Source: Mesorhizobium amorphae (GTDB lineage: Bacteria > Pseudomonadota > Alphaproteobacteria > Rhizobiales > Rhizobiaceae). Taken from it: a DNA stretch of 64,000 bases. This document shows positions 50,799 to 59,240 of this stretch, one piece after another. Where the stretch lies: the NCBI GenBank assembly GCA_003240775.1, contig QFNI01000003.1:62001-126000 (forward strand), given 5' to 3'. The notes under the pieces were generated by a model. That model was not told the origin of the DNA. It was given only the letters and a program-made list of their open reading frames with translations, and did no database searches. Position 1 is the stretch's first letter. Each line of letters opens with the position of its first letter. Both the position numbers and the translations under genes were made by a program.

Positions 50799-51708
50799 AG
50801 TCCTGGCGGACGATCGCGCCGATCGCGTTGACCAGGATGCGTGCTGCCGTGAGGGCCGACAGGCCGCCGGGGTCGGCTGTGGGCAGGAGTTCCACGAGGT
50901 CCATGCCGACGATGCGCCCGCGTTTCGCGGCACCCGCGACGAGATCGATCACCTGGGTGTAGGTGAGCCCGCCCGGCGTCCGCGCGGCCACGCCGGGCAT
51001 GACGCTCGGGTCGAGCCCGTCGCAGTCGAGCGTGACCACGATCCGCGCGCCTTCGGGGATCTGTTCGAGCGCTGCAGTTATGCCCCGCTCGTGGATGGTG
51101 CGGGCCGTCACGATCCGGCTGCCGTAGCTTTTCGCCGCCTCGACTTCTGCCCGGCGCGCGCTGCCGACGCTGCGGATGCCGACCTGCACGAGACCCACCA
51201 CATGCGCCATCTCGCTCGCGCGCCGCATCGGGCTGGAATAGCCGAGCGGCTCGCCGTCCACCGTTTCGCGCCAGTCGATATGGGCGTCGACCTGGAGCAC
51301 CCAGACCGGTTCCTCCCCGGCAAAGGCGGCGAAGAAGGGGATCGGCACAGAATCGTCCCCCCCGATCATGATGGGCACCGCACCTTGGGCCAGGATCGCG
51401 CGGGTCTGTTGCGTGATCCGCTCGCGGTTGCCCGCATTGTCGCCCATCGCGCTTGGGACATCGCCCGCGTCGAAGCAGGAGACCGGCCCCTCGTCGAACA
51501 AGGGACCACCGAGATCGAAGTCCCAGTTGCCCACCAGCCCCGCATCCGCTTGCGACGCCTGCCGGATGGCTTGGGCGGCAAGCGCGTAGCCGCTGCTGTC
51601 GCGCCCCGGATAGGTCGTCCCGTGCCCCGCGCCGAAGATCACCACGCGAGCGCCTTGCGTGGATTCGAGGTAGCGGGGAAGGTTCAGGAACGTCTCGGGG
51701 GATGCCAT
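50797..51708 (-). CDS. Agmatinase/arginase-family ureohydrolase
   Basis: A 303-residue ureohydrolase. Binuclear manganese motifs: GAGHGTTYPG near residue 27 (His ligand region), VPIMIGGDDSVPIPFF near 110, VWVLQVDAHIDWRETVDG near 135 (DAHID) and IVVTLDCDGLDPSVMPGVAARTPGGLTY near 225 (DxDxxDP). In the first motif agmatinases usually have GGDHS; here it reads GGDDS. The substrate could be agmatine, guanidinobutyrate, guanidinopropionate or formiminoglutamate. It lies downstream of metI on the same strand but separated by a 124-base repeat spacer, so it is probably its own unit. Confidence 0.88.
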   Translation of the reverse strand: MASPETFLNLPRYLESTQGARVVIFGAGHGTTYPGRDSSGYALAAQAIRQASQADAGLVGNWDFDLGGPLFDEGPVSCFDAGDVPSAMGDNAGNRERITQQTRAILAQGAVPIMIGGDDSVPIPFFAAFAGEEPVWVLQVDAHIDWRETVDGEPLGYSSPMRRASEMAHVVGLVQVGIRSVGSARRAEVEAAKSYGSRIVTARTIHERGITAALEQIPEGARIVVTLDCDGLDPSVMPGVAARTPGGLTYTQVIDLVAGAAKRGRIVGMDLVELLPTADPGGLSALTAARILVNAIGAIVRQD

Positions 51709-51748
51709 CGTGGCTCGGGCCTCGCGGGTTGGTGGCGAAAGGCCAGTC

Positions 51749-51798
51749 TAGAGCATTTCCGGACGCAAAACCGCTTCGCACTTTTGCTGGAAAGGCTC
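51749..51798. repeat. GAGCATTTCC palindromic intergenic repeat, copy 2
   Basis: GAGCATTTCCGGACGCAAAA, CCGCTTCGCA, then GCTGGAAAGGCTC. It is about 80 percent identical to copy 1 over 49 bases and sits between metI and the ureohydrolase gene. The right arm has one mismatch (AAAGGCTC against AAATGCTC). Confidence 0.72.
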
Positions 51799-51832
51799 TG
51801 GCGCATTTCCGCAGGAAAGGCCGAACGAGCCC

Positions 51833-52486
51833 TCAGCGATGGTCGAGCCGGGCGACCAGGCGGTCGCCGGCCCACTGGATCAGGCAGACCATGACGATCA
51901 GAACCGCGACCACGGCGATCATCACGCCCGTCTCGAAGCGCTGGTAGCCGTAGCGGATGGCGAGGTCGCCCAGACCGCCCGCGCCGATGGCGCCGGCCAT
52001 GGCGGACGCGCCGACCAGGGTCACGAGCGTGACGGTGAAGCCTGCCACGAGGCCGGGCATGGCTTCGGGCACGAGCACCTCGCGCACCACGGTCCAGCGG
52101 CTGCCGCCCATGGCGCGCGCGGCCTCGATCAGCCCGCGATCCACCTCGCGCAGCGAAACCTCCGCGATCCGCGCGTAGTAGGGCGTGGCGGCGATGGCGA
52201 GCGGCACGATGGCCGCCCATGTGCCGATCGAGGTGCCGACGATCAGCCGGGTCACGGGGATCAGCGCGACGAGCAGGATGATGAAGGGCACAGAGCGGAA
52301 GCCGTTGACCACCGCCCCCAGGATCCGGTTGAGCCAGGGGCTGGGCGCGATGCCGCCGCGGTCGGTGGCGACCAGCAGGAGCCCAAGCGGCAGGCCGGCG
52401 ACCAGCGAGATCAGGCCGGACGCCGCCGTCATCAGCAGCGTTTCCCAGGTGGAGCGCAAAAGAAGCTCAAGCATCACGGGCGACAT
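51833..52486 (-). CDS. metI: D-methionine ABC transporter permease MetI
   Basis: A 217-residue MetI-type permease: MLELLLRSTWETLLMTAASGLISLVAGLPLGLLLV, AVVNGFRSVPFIILLVALIPVTRLIVGTSIG near residue 58, and ARIAEVSLREVDRGLIEAARAMGGSRWTVVREVLVPEAMPGL near 105-145 (EAA loop). Five spans, as in E. coli MetI. ATG 52486 has AAGG at 8 bases and overlaps the metN end by 20 bases; the ATG at 52474 has no ribosome site. Last gene of metQ-metN-metI. Confidence 0.93.
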   Translation of the reverse strand: MSPVMLELLLRSTWETLLMTAASGLISLVAGLPLGLLLVATDRGGIAPSPWLNRILGAVVNGFRSVPFIILLVALIPVTRLIVGTSIGTWAAIVPLAIAATPYYARIAEVSLREVDRGLIEAARAMGGSRWTVVREVLVPEAMPGLVAGFTVTLVTLVGASAMAGAIGAGGLGDLAIRYGYQRFETGVMIAVVAVLIVMVCLIQWAGDRLVARLDHR

Positions 52487-53525
52487 GGCCGATCCCTTCC
52501 ACGCGCGCGCCGCGCTCTTCGAGATGCGTTCTCGCCCGCGCCGCAGCCTCGGCGGGAACCGCGAGAAACAGCGTGCCCACAGGCTCCCCGCCCACATGGT
52601 CGATGCCGCCATGCAGCAGGCGGAAGGCGCCGAGGCCCGCAAAAAGGGTTCCCCGCGCGGCATCCCCGGCGACATCGACCCGCAGCAATGCGTCGCCCTC
52701 GCTCACCAATCGCTCGCGCAGCACAGGGGGCAGTTCCGGCCGGATCGATTGCAGAAGGCGGCGCGTGACGGGCGCCTGCGGCTCGGCGAAGACCTGCCAG
52801 ACCGGCCCTTCCTCGACGATGCGCCCGCTTTCGATCACCGCGACCCGGTCGGCCACCGCGCGCACCACCTCCATCTCGTGGGTGATCAGAAGCACGGAAA
52901 GCCCGAGCCTGCGGTTGATGTCGCGCAGAAGCGCGAGGATCGACTGGGTGGTCTCGGGGTCGAGCGCGGATGTCGCCTCGTCCGACAAAAGAAGGGCCGG
53001 CCGCGCGGCAAGCGCGCGCGCGATGCCCACGCGCTGCTTCTGGCCGCCCGAAAGCTGGGCCGGAAAGTGCCGGGCCTTGTCGGCCAAGCCCACGAGGTCG
53101 AGGAGTTCTGCCACGCGCTCCTCGCGCGCGGCACTTGGATGGCCCGCGATCTTGAGCGGCAGGGCCACGTTTTCAGCCACCGTCTTGGCGGACATGAGGT
53201 TGAAGTGCTGGAACACCATGCCGATGCGCCGCCGCAGGGGCTGGAGCGCGCGTTCACCCAGCGCACTGATCTCGCGGCCTTCCACCAAGACCCGGCCGGA
53301 GTCGGGCCGCTCCAAACCGTTGAGGCAGCGGATCAGCGTCGATTTGCCCGCGCCCGAGCGGCCGATCAGGCCCAGGACCTCGCCCTTGCGCAGCGTGAGC
53401 GACACCCCGTCGAGCGCCGGGGTCTCGCCGAAGCGGCGCCTGACGTCGATCAGCTGGGCCACCGGCTCCGCCTGAGCGGGGCTCGGGGGCTTTTCGAGCG
53501 CGCTTCTGGGAACGTGCTGGTTCAT
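52467..53525 (-). CDS. metN: Methionine ABC transporter ATPase MetN
   Basis: A 352-residue ATPase. Walker A is GRSGAGKSTLIRCLNG near residue 56, Q-loop VFQHFNLMSAKTVAENVALPL near 105, signature LSGGQKQRVGIARALA near 160 and Walker B ALLLSDEATSALDPETTQ near 180. The C-terminal NIL regulatory domain begins near 265 (RERLVSEGDALLRVDVAGDAARGTLFAGLGAF), the site where methionine inhibits uptake in MetNI. The usual length for MetN with NIL is ~340-350. A strong hairpin lies between metQ and this gene. Confidence 0.94.
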   Translation of the reverse strand: MNQHVPRSALEKPPSPAQAEPVAQLIDVRRRFGETPALDGVSLTLRKGEVLGLIGRSGAGKSTLIRCLNGLERPDSGRVLVEGREISALGERALQPLRRRIGMVFQHFNLMSAKTVAENVALPLKIAGHPSAAREERVAELLDLVGLADKARHFPAQLSGGQKQRVGIARALAARPALLLSDEATSALDPETTQSILALLRDINRRLGLSVLLITHEMEVVRAVADRVAVIESGRIVEEGPVWQVFAEPQAPVTRRLLQSIRPELPPVLRERLVSEGDALLRVDVAGDAARGTLFAGLGAFRLLHGGIDHVGGEPVGTLFLAVPAEAAARARTHLEERGARVEGIGHVARDA

Positions 53526-53546
53526 GGTGCTTCCGGGATGCGGCGA

Positions 53547-53578
53547 GGCCCGCGCGGGAAACGATCCCCGCGCGGGCC
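53547..53578. other. Intercistronic hairpin between metQ and metN
   Basis: A perfect 12-base stem, GGCCCGCGCGGG (53547-53558) and CCCGCGCGGGCC (53567-53578), with an 8-base loop, between the metQ stop and the metN start. There is no T-run. It is suited to protect metQ message and limit metN expression, matching the higher need for the binding protein. Confidence 0.65.
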
Positions 53579-53602
53579 GTGATGGGGAAGGGGTGGAAGG
53601 GA

Positions 53603-54448
53603 TCAGTAGGCGCTGATGCCCGTGCCCTTGTAGACGCGCTCGAACTCAGCCCTGACGGTCTCGTTCTGGTAGCTTTCCACCAGGGTCTTCACCCAGGGCT
53701 CGTTCTCGGTTCCCGCCTTCACCGCGATGAAGTTGCGGTAGGGGTTGTCCTCCTTGGGCTCCTGGGCGATGCGGTTCTCGGCCGAGAGGCCGCTCTTCAG
53801 CGCCCAGTCGGTGTTGACCACGGCCGCATCGAGATCGTCCACCGAGCGGCCGACGATGCCGGCATCGAGTTCCTTGATCTCGAGGTTCTTGGGGTTCTCG
53901 GCGACATCGGCCACGGTCGCCAGGATGCCCACGCCGTCCTTCAGCTTGATCAGGCCCTGGCTTTCGAGCACGCGCAGCGCGCGGCCTTCGTTGGACGGGT
54001 CGTTGGGAACGCCGACCACAGCACCTTCGGGCAGGCTCGCCACATCCGCGTGCTTCTTGGAATAGAGGCCGATCGGCCACAGGCCGGTATAGCCCACGGG
54101 CACGATCTTGTAGCCCTGCGTCTTGATCTGGTTGTCGAGATAGGGCTGGTGCTGGAAGGCGTTGGCGTCGATCTCGCCACGCTCCAGCGCCTCGTTGGGC
54201 TGGGTGTAGTCGTTGAACACCACGGTCTCGATGTTCAGGCCCTTTTCGGCCGCCTGCGCCTTGACCACGCGCCAGACGTCCTCGTCCTCGCCGCTGATGA
54301 TGCCGACCTTGATCGCCTTGTCCTGCGCGTGAGCGGGTGCGAGCGCTGCCAGCCCGCCGAGCGCGAGGGCTCCCACGACGAGGAGGGAAAGCGCGCCGCG
54401 CCGCGTGACGGCGGACAGGGCGGTGGAGTGGGTGAGTGCGTCGCTCAT
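53603..54448 (-). CDS. metQ: Methionine-binding protein MetQ (NlpA family)
   Basis: A 281-residue NlpA-family binding protein. N-terminus RRGALSLLVVGALALGGLAALAPAHAQDK is a signal peptide. There is no lipobox cysteine at the cleavage site (AHAQ), so the protein is predicted soluble in the periplasm rather than lipid-anchored. Mature landmarks: AIKVGIISGEDEDVWRVVKAQAAEKGLNIE, QPNEALERGEIDANAFQHQPYLDNQI near residue 95, GAVVGVPNDPSNEGRALRVLE near 145 and AAVVNTDWALKSGL near 215. The ligand is L- or D-methionine by family. First gene of the met operon; ATG 54448 follows AGGAACG. Confidence 0.92.
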   Translation of the reverse strand: MSDALTHSTALSAVTRRGALSLLVVGALALGGLAALAPAHAQDKAIKVGIISGEDEDVWRVVKAQAAEKGLNIETVVFNDYTQPNEALERGEIDANAFQHQPYLDNQIKTQGYKIVPVGYTGLWPIGLYSKKHADVASLPEGAVVGVPNDPSNEGRALRVLESQGLIKLKDGVGILATVADVAENPKNLEIKELDAGIVGRSVDDLDAAVVNTDWALKSGLSAENRIAQEPKEDNPYRNFIAVKAGTENEPWVKTLVESYQNETVRAEFERVYKGTGISAY

Positions 54449-54647
54449 GGTGCGTTCCTGCGCTGGGTGCCGATCCCGACCGACACGGCAGCGAGCCGCT
54501 CGATCCTGGGGCAATCATCGCGAAAACCGCGCCGTGGAGGAAAACCGCTCTTGGCGATTTTCTTGCGCTCATGGGAAAATTCGGCCGGCTCGGGGCGATT
54601 TTCCGCCGGGATTTTTCCCCAAGCGGCCGGGACCGGCCTCGCAACGC

Positions 54648-54678
54648 AAAAAACGACCATGCGGGCGAAGGCGCCCGC
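54648..54678 (-). terminator. Terminator-like hairpin after the small alpha/beta hydrolase
   Basis: On the minus strand GCGGGCG and CGCCCGC (54678-54661) with a 4-base loop are followed after 7 bases by six T residues (54653-54648). It stands right after the hydrolase stop at 54682. The gap between stem and T-run weakens the prediction. Confidence 0.5.
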
Positions 54679-54681
54679 TCC

Positions 54682-55233
54682 TCACATCGCGGAGCGGATG
54701 TCGCGCATCAATTCATCGAAGGGCTTGCCCGAGAACTGGTGGCCGAAGCCGTCGACCTCCCGGAAGGTCGCGCCGGGCAGCTTCTCGCGGTATTGCGCCA
54801 TGTTGCCGAAGCCCACGAACTCGTCGTCGCGGCTGTGGAAGAAGGTGAGCGGCACGGCGGGCAGCCTGCTTGCTAGATCGAGGGGCAGGGCGAAGTCGTC
54901 CTTGCCGAACTCGCCGTCCACCAGCTTGTAGGGCGTGCCCGCGAGAAAGACCGCGCGGGGCCTGGCGGCTGTTCCCCCTTCCGCCAGGAGCTTGAGCAGA
55001 GCCGCCCCGCCCAGCGAGTGGGTGACGACGATGCCGCCCTCGACGAGATCGTCCAGCGCAGCGGAAAGCACCGGTTTCGCCTTGTTCCAGTCGACCTCTT
55101 CCAGCCCCGCCACGAACGGGTAGGCAACCGTCTTGGCCGGGAAGGCTTGCTCGATCTGCTTCTTGAGAAGCTCGTCCTCCGCGTGGGCGCCCTCGCCCGC
55201 GCCTTGGATGAACAGGATGTCGGCCTTGGGCAT
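54682..55233 (-). CDS. RBBP9/YdeN-like small alpha/beta hydrolase
   Basis: A 183-residue serine hydrolase beginning MPKADILFIQGAGEGAHAEDELL. GIVVTHSLGGAALLKLLAEG near residue 68 is the nucleophile elbow (here HSLGG), LTFFHSRDDEFVGFGNM near 130 the acid and VDGFGHQFSGKPFDELM near 160 the His. The YdeN/RBBP9 group has unsettled substrates. It is upstream of metQ on the same strand but separated by a 233-base region with a terminator-like hairpin, so it is likely independent. ATG 55233 follows CGGAGCG. Confidence 0.85.
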   Translation of the reverse strand: MPKADILFIQGAGEGAHAEDELLKKQIEQAFPAKTVAYPFVAGLEEVDWNKAKPVLSAALDDLVEGGIVVTHSLGGAALLKLLAEGGTAARPRAVFLAGTPYKLVDGEFGKDDFALPLDLASRLPAVPLTFFHSRDDEFVGFGNMAQYREKLPGATFREVDGFGHQFSGKPFDELMRDIRSAM

Positions 55234-55394
55234 GGATCGCGCGCTCCGTTGCAGCGCAAGCGAAACGTGGCATTGCGCGGATTGTTCAAAGATGCCGAAA
55301 TACGCGCGCCCGCCGCTCACCATATCTTCACCCGGCCGATGATAGCCGTCGAAACGACAGTCTGCCCCCCGCCCAGCCATCAAGACCGTCCGCG

Positions 55395-56200
55395 ATGCTG
55401 ATCTTTCCGGTTCTCGATCTTCTCGCCGCCGGCATCGGGTCAGCTGCCGCGATCATTCTGCTCGATGTCGCCAAGCTCGCGCCCTCGCCCGGTCTTCGCC
55501 GCGGATGGCTCGCCTTGTGCGGCCTGCTGTGCGTCTGCGTCCTGCTTGCCGCCGCCCATGGGGTGCTGCTGTTCAACCGCACGGCCGAGCTGTCGGACAT
55601 GATCAGCACGGCGGTGTTTCTTGCCGGCTCGTCCTATGTGCTCGCCATCACCTGGCTGACGCGCCGCACGGCGCGCGAGCTGCTCAAGATGAACGGCCTG
55701 GCGAGAGCCGCCTACACGGATTCCCTGACCGGGGTCGGCAACCGGCGCCGTTTCATGGAAAGCCTGGAAAGCCAGATCGCCGCCGCACGCGCGAGCGGGG
55801 GTCGCTGCATGCGCTTGCGCTCGACATCGACCATTTCAAGCGGGTCAACGACACCCACGGCCACGCCGCGGGAGACCGGGTGCTGGTCGAGGTAGCCAGC
55901 CTGATCGAACGGAGCATCGGGGGCGGGGACAGCGTGTGCCGGATGGGCGGCGAGGAGTTCAGCGTCATTCTTCCGCGGCACGATGACCTTTCCGCGGCAC
56001 GGCTCGCCGAGCGTCTGCGGGCGGGCGTGGAGAGCCTGGGCATCGATGCCGGCTCGGGCCGCGAGATCACGGTCACGATCAGCCTCGGCCTGGCGGCGTG
56101 GCGGCACGGCGAAACGCCCGCCGATCTCCAGCGCCGCGCCGACGAGGCGCTCTACGCCGCCAAGCGCAGCGGCAGGAACCAGATGCGCTTCGCCGCCTGA
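55395..56200 (+). pseudogene. Membrane diguanylate cyclase (GGEEF) interrupted by a one-base frameshift
   Basis: The first frame (55395 to about 55800) begins MLIFPVLDLLAAGIGSAAA and encodes three membrane spans, then the GGDEF entry DSLTGVGNRRRFMESLESQIAAARASGG. The rest continues in another frame: SLHALALDIDHFKRVNDTHGHAAGDRVLVE...RMGGEEFSVILPRHDD...ADEALYAAKRSGRNQMRF. The switch maps to a GGGGG run at 55797-55801; adding one G restores a continuous ~268-residue protein with an active-type GGEEF site, nucleotide-binding and catalytic residues intact. Either the gene is inactive, or the run is a sequencing error or a phase-variable/slippage site. The unbroken frame 1 product alone (166 residues) would lack catalysis. 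Confidence 0.85.
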
Positions 56201-56276
56201 AGCGGGCTTTTGGGCTTGCCCCGAGCCCCTTCGTCGCCCAAACCGGGCGCGGGCTTGAAGGAAAGGGAGGGCTGCG

Positions 56277-57221
56277 ATGCTGGCGACCGCGTTGCTGCGG
56301 GCGGTGAGCGGCGAGCACCTGCATCTGCGCTTCAATGCCGGGCGGAGCTTTCGCATCGAGATCGTCGAGCGGCCGGCGGACCACCTGCCCGAAGCCCAGG
56401 CGAACGCGTTGATCGACGCCTGCCGGCAGATCGCCTCGGCCTGCCTGGGCGGGCAGTCGCTGGATTACGGGCTGTTCGCGCCCGACCGCCGGGCCTGGCA
56501 CCGCAGCGTGATCACGCTGGTCCGCGACCAGGGGGACGGCCGCCCCATCGCCTTCAACGCGATGCCGCTCCTGCCCGTGCTGCGCGGCGGGCAGCAGGAG
56601 CACCTTTTGCATCTCGGCCTCGTGATGGTGGACCCCAAGGAGCGGGGCGAGGGCCTGTCCTGGATCCTCTACGGCCTGACCTGCTTCGCGCTTTTCCTGC
56701 GCGGGGGCCTGCGGCCGCTCTGGATCAGCAGCGTGACGCAGGTTCCGGCCGTGGTGGGCATGGTGGCCGAGACCTTCGCGGGCGTCTACCCCGCGCAGAA
56801 GGGAACGGCGCAGACCTTCGCCCACCGCCATCTCGCCCACCAGATCATGGCGCAGGAGCGCGAAGCCTTCGGCGTGGGCGAGGAAGCCGGCTTCGACCCC
56901 GCGACCCAGGTGATCACGAACGCCTATACCGGCGGCTCCGACAACCTGAAGAAGAGCTTCGCTCAGGCCGCCAAGCACCGCGACGCGCGCTACAACGCGT
57001 TCTGCGAAACCGCGCTCGATTACGCGCGCGGCGACGACGTGCTCCAGATCGGCTGCCTCGACCTTTCCACCGCGCGCCGCTATCTCACGCGCGCCGTGCC
57101 GCGCTGGGCGCTGCCGGGCCTTTTGGCGCAGATGCTGTTTCTGGCGTCGAACGCCGTGATCGCGCCGCTGCTGCAATGGCTGGACGCGGCCAAACCCTAT
57201 GGCAGACTGAGGCCGCGATGA
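56277..57221 (+). CDS. GNAT-like acyltransferase, first gene of the E1/nitroreductase cluster
   Basis: A 314-residue protein beginning MLATALLRAVSGEHLHLRFNAGRSF. The middle resembles a GNAT core: RPIAFNAMPLLPVLRG, then HLGLVMVDPKERGEGLSWILYGLTCFALFLR near residues 115-145, where KERGEG fits the acyl-CoA pyrophosphate loop (R/Q-x-x-G-x-G). LWISSVTQVPAVVGMVAETFAGVYP follows near 150. The C-terminus has a hydrophobic stretch LPGLLAQMLFLASNAVIAPLLQWL that could touch a membrane. Substrates unknown. ATGA overlap with the ThiF-like gene and the chain of coupled genes downstream show it belongs to one operon. Confidence 0.6.
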   Translation: MLATALLRAVSGEHLHLRFNAGRSFRIEIVERPADHLPEAQANALIDACRQIASACLGGQSLDYGLFAPDRRAWHRSVITLVRDQGDGRPIAFNAMPLLPVLRGGQQEHLLHLGLVMVDPKERGEGLSWILYGLTCFALFLRGGLRPLWISSVTQVPAVVGMVAETFAGVYPAQKGTAQTFAHRHLAHQIMAQEREAFGVGEEAGFDPATQVITNAYTGGSDNLKKSFAQAAKHRDARYNAFCETALDYARGDDVLQIGCLDLSTARRYLTRAVPRWALPGLLAQMLFLASNAVIAPLLQWLDAAKPYGRLRPR

Positions 57222-58093
57222 CTTCCTTCAGCTATGCCGAGATGACCACGCGCAACCGCGGCTTCGTTTCCGAGGCCGAGCAGGAGCGGCTGCGCGACGC
57301 GCGCGTGTTCATTCCCGGCGTGGGCGGCATGGGGGGTGCCGCCTTCATGGCGCTGCTGCGCGCGGGCGTCGGCCGCTTCATCATCGCCGACATCGACACC
57401 TTCGACGTGTCGAACCTCAACCGGCAGCTCTTCGCCACGCTGGAGACGGTGGGCATGCCCAAGGCGGAAGCCGTGCGGAATGCTGCTCGTCTCATCAACC
57501 CGGACGCGGAGATCGCGCTTCTGGGCGCCGAATGGACGGCCGAGCTCGACCGCCTGCTCGGCGAAAGCGATGTCGTGGTCAACGGCATGGACGACGCGGG
57601 CGCGGGCGTTCACCTCTACCGCCGGGCTGAGGCCGCGGGACGCACCGTGATCGACGCCTATGCCGCCCCCCTTCCCTCCGTCACCCGTGTCGGCCCCCAC
57701 GCGCCGCGCCCTGAAAAGCGCCTGGGCTACCCCACTTTGGGTGTGCCGTGGAACGAGATCACCGACGCCATGCGAGGGGAATGCCTGGTGCGGGAGATCG
57801 AATATGTGCTGACGCATTCCTCCTCGCACCGGCACGTCGATCTCGACGTGGCGGCGGACGTGGCGGCGGGGCGCCGGTCGCGCTTTTCCTTTTCCACCAT
57901 GGTGACGTTTGCCGGCACCATGATGGCCGAGGAAGCCATCCGCGTGGTGCTGCAAAGGCCGGGCGGGACCGACCATCGCGGCTGGTTCTTCAACCCGCAC
58001 AAGGGCAAGGTCGAGCACCCGCTGCCCGAGCCCCTGGCCTCGGCCAAGCGCCTGCTGGTGCGCCGCATGATGCGGCGGCTGATGGCCGGGTGA
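57218..58093 (+). CDS. ThiF/MoeB/E1-like adenylating enzyme
   Basis: A 291-residue E1-like protein. The Rossmann ATP site is ARVFIPGVGGMGGAAFMALLRAGVGRFIIADIDTFDVSNLNRQLFAT near residues 27-70, with GxGGxG, the acidic ADID and the Arg of NRQ that reach the phosphates. DVVVNGMDDAGAGVHLYRRAE near 115 is the second conserved Asp block. The CxxC zinc pairs of MoeB/ThiF are absent; a candidate catalytic Cys is in RGECLVREIEY near 190. No ubiquitin-like partner (GG-ending protein) is encoded nearby, so it may adenylate a small acid or peptide instead. The combination with a nitroreductase recalls mycobacterial MoeY (Rv1355c), where both domains are fused. Confidence 0.86.
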   Translation: MTSFSYAEMTTRNRGFVSEAEQERLRDARVFIPGVGGMGGAAFMALLRAGVGRFIIADIDTFDVSNLNRQLFATLETVGMPKAEAVRNAARLINPDAEIALLGAEWTAELDRLLGESDVVVNGMDDAGAGVHLYRRAEAAGRTVIDAYAAPLPSVTRVGPHAPRPEKRLGYPTLGVPWNEITDAMRGECLVREIEYVLTHSSSHRHVDLDVAADVAAGRRSRFSFSTMVTFAGTMMAEEAIRVVLQRPGGTDHRGWFFNPHKGKVEHPLPEPLASAKRLLVRRMMRRLMAG

Positions 58094-58097
58094 AGGG

Positions 58098-59240
58098 ATG
58101 ATCCATCCGCTCGCGGCCCTCTTGCCGACCGCAGCGGCGCTGGCTGCGGTTCTGGTCGCCCGGCGCGGCGTGTCGCCCAGGGCGGCGGGCTCGGCGCTCG
58201 TCAGGCGGCTGCGCGCGCTCTACACGCTGACGGCACTCCTGCTCGGCCTGCGCCTGGCGGGCAAGGGCCTCGAGCACGGCTTCTTCTCCGTGGTCGAGAT
58301 GATGGTCGCGGCCTGGCTGCCGCTTGCCGGCCTCCGGCTGGTGGAGGAGATGCTGCGCCGCCATGCGCCGCGCCCGCTCAAGCTCCTGGTGCTCGGCGGG
58401 GGCCTTGCCTTCTCGCTCGTGGCGCTCCTGCTCGGCGCGCTGTGGAGCGAGGCGGCCCTGCTGCTTCTTGCAGGATTCCAGGCTTTGGCGACAGCGGGCA
58501 TGATCGTGCTTCTCCTGTCGGCCCGGCCCTGTCTGAGCCCCGGCGAGCGGCAGACGGCCGACACGTTCCTTCTCGCGCTCCTGCTGACGATCCCGCTCGC
58601 GGCGAGCGATTTCCAGGGCCTCCTGCCCGATCTGCCGCTGCGCGGCGGAGCGTTCGCGGTTCTGATCCTCGTTCTCGCGACCTCGCGGCTCGCGCGCGGC
58701 GACGGCGCGCCGCTCTGGCTCCTGGCGGACCTGGCGCTTTGCTTAGGCGGTGGGGCGGTCGCGGCAGCCATTGCCGCGACGATCCTGCCCACGGCCGCTT
58801 CCCCCGATCTCTGGCTTGCCGCGGCCGGTGGCTTTCTGGTTGCAGCACTCGCCCTTCTGGTGGAGCGCTTCGCCTTGATCCGGCTCGAAACCACGCGCCT
58901 CGTGCGCGCCCTGGCGCGGGCGGACGGCGGCAGGGACGGGCTTCTCCGCGCGCACCCGCTTCTGGCATCCGCCGAGATCGTGGACGAGCGGCTGCTCGAC
59001 ACCTATCCCACAGACGCCGTCCGCGCCCTGGCGGCCGCGCGCGTGGTCGGCGAGAACTGGGGCGAGGGCGAAGCGAGGAACGCCGCCCGCGACCTGCTCG
59101 ACGCCACGGGCGCCACCCACCTGCTGCGCCTGTCCGAAAACCCGCCGCGCTTTCTCGCCGTGTCCGCGGGCGGCTTGGCCGGGCCTTCGCTCCACGACGA
59201 GCTGACGGTGGCCGCCATGCTGATCGAGAGCCGCCCGTGA
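58098..59240 (+). CDS. Polytopic membrane protein with cytoplasmic C-terminal domain, unrecognised
   Basis: A 380-residue protein with about eight hydrophobic spans in the first ~255 residues (e.g. LLPTAAALAAVLVA, LLVLGGGLAFSLVALLLGALW, LLLLAGFQALATAGMIVLLLSA, GAFAVLILVLATS, LWLLADLALCLGGGAVAAAIAATIL, LWLAAAGGFLVAALALLVERFALI). A soluble tail of ~110 residues follows (RAHPLLASAEIVDERLL...LTVAAMLIESRP). I do not recognise the family. It begins 4 bases after the ThiF-like stop and its stop overlaps the GTG of the next gene, so it is an integral part of the cluster, perhaps an anchor, a lipid-handling enzyme or an exporter. Confidence 0.7.
   Translation: MIHPLAALLPTAAALAAVLVARRGVSPRAAGSALVRRLRALYTLTALLLGLRLAGKGLEHGFFSVVEMMVAAWLPLAGLRLVEEMLRRHAPRPLKLLVLGGGLAFSLVALLLGALWSEAALLLLAGFQALATAGMIVLLLSARPCLSPGERQTADTFLLALLLTIPLAASDFQGLLPDLPLRGGAFAVLILVLATSRLARGDGAPLWLLADLALCLGGGAVAAAIAATILPTAASPDLWLAAAGGFLVAALALLVERFALIRLETTRLVRALARADGGRDGLLRAHPLLASAEIVDERLLDTYPTDAVRALAAARVVGENWGEGEARNAARDLLDATGATHLLRLSENPPRFLAVSAGGLAGPSLHDELTVAAMLIESRP

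Noticed and set aside
54449..54681. SAM riboswitch in front of metQ
   Set aside because: The leader was read for SAM-II- and SAM-I-like conserved cores and none was recognised. Covariance-model search would be decisive.
55797..55801. Programmed ribosomal frameshifting in the diguanylate cyclase gene
   Set aside because: There is a G5 run but no clear slippery heptamer, downstream pseudoknot or family precedent; mutation or sequencing error is simpler.
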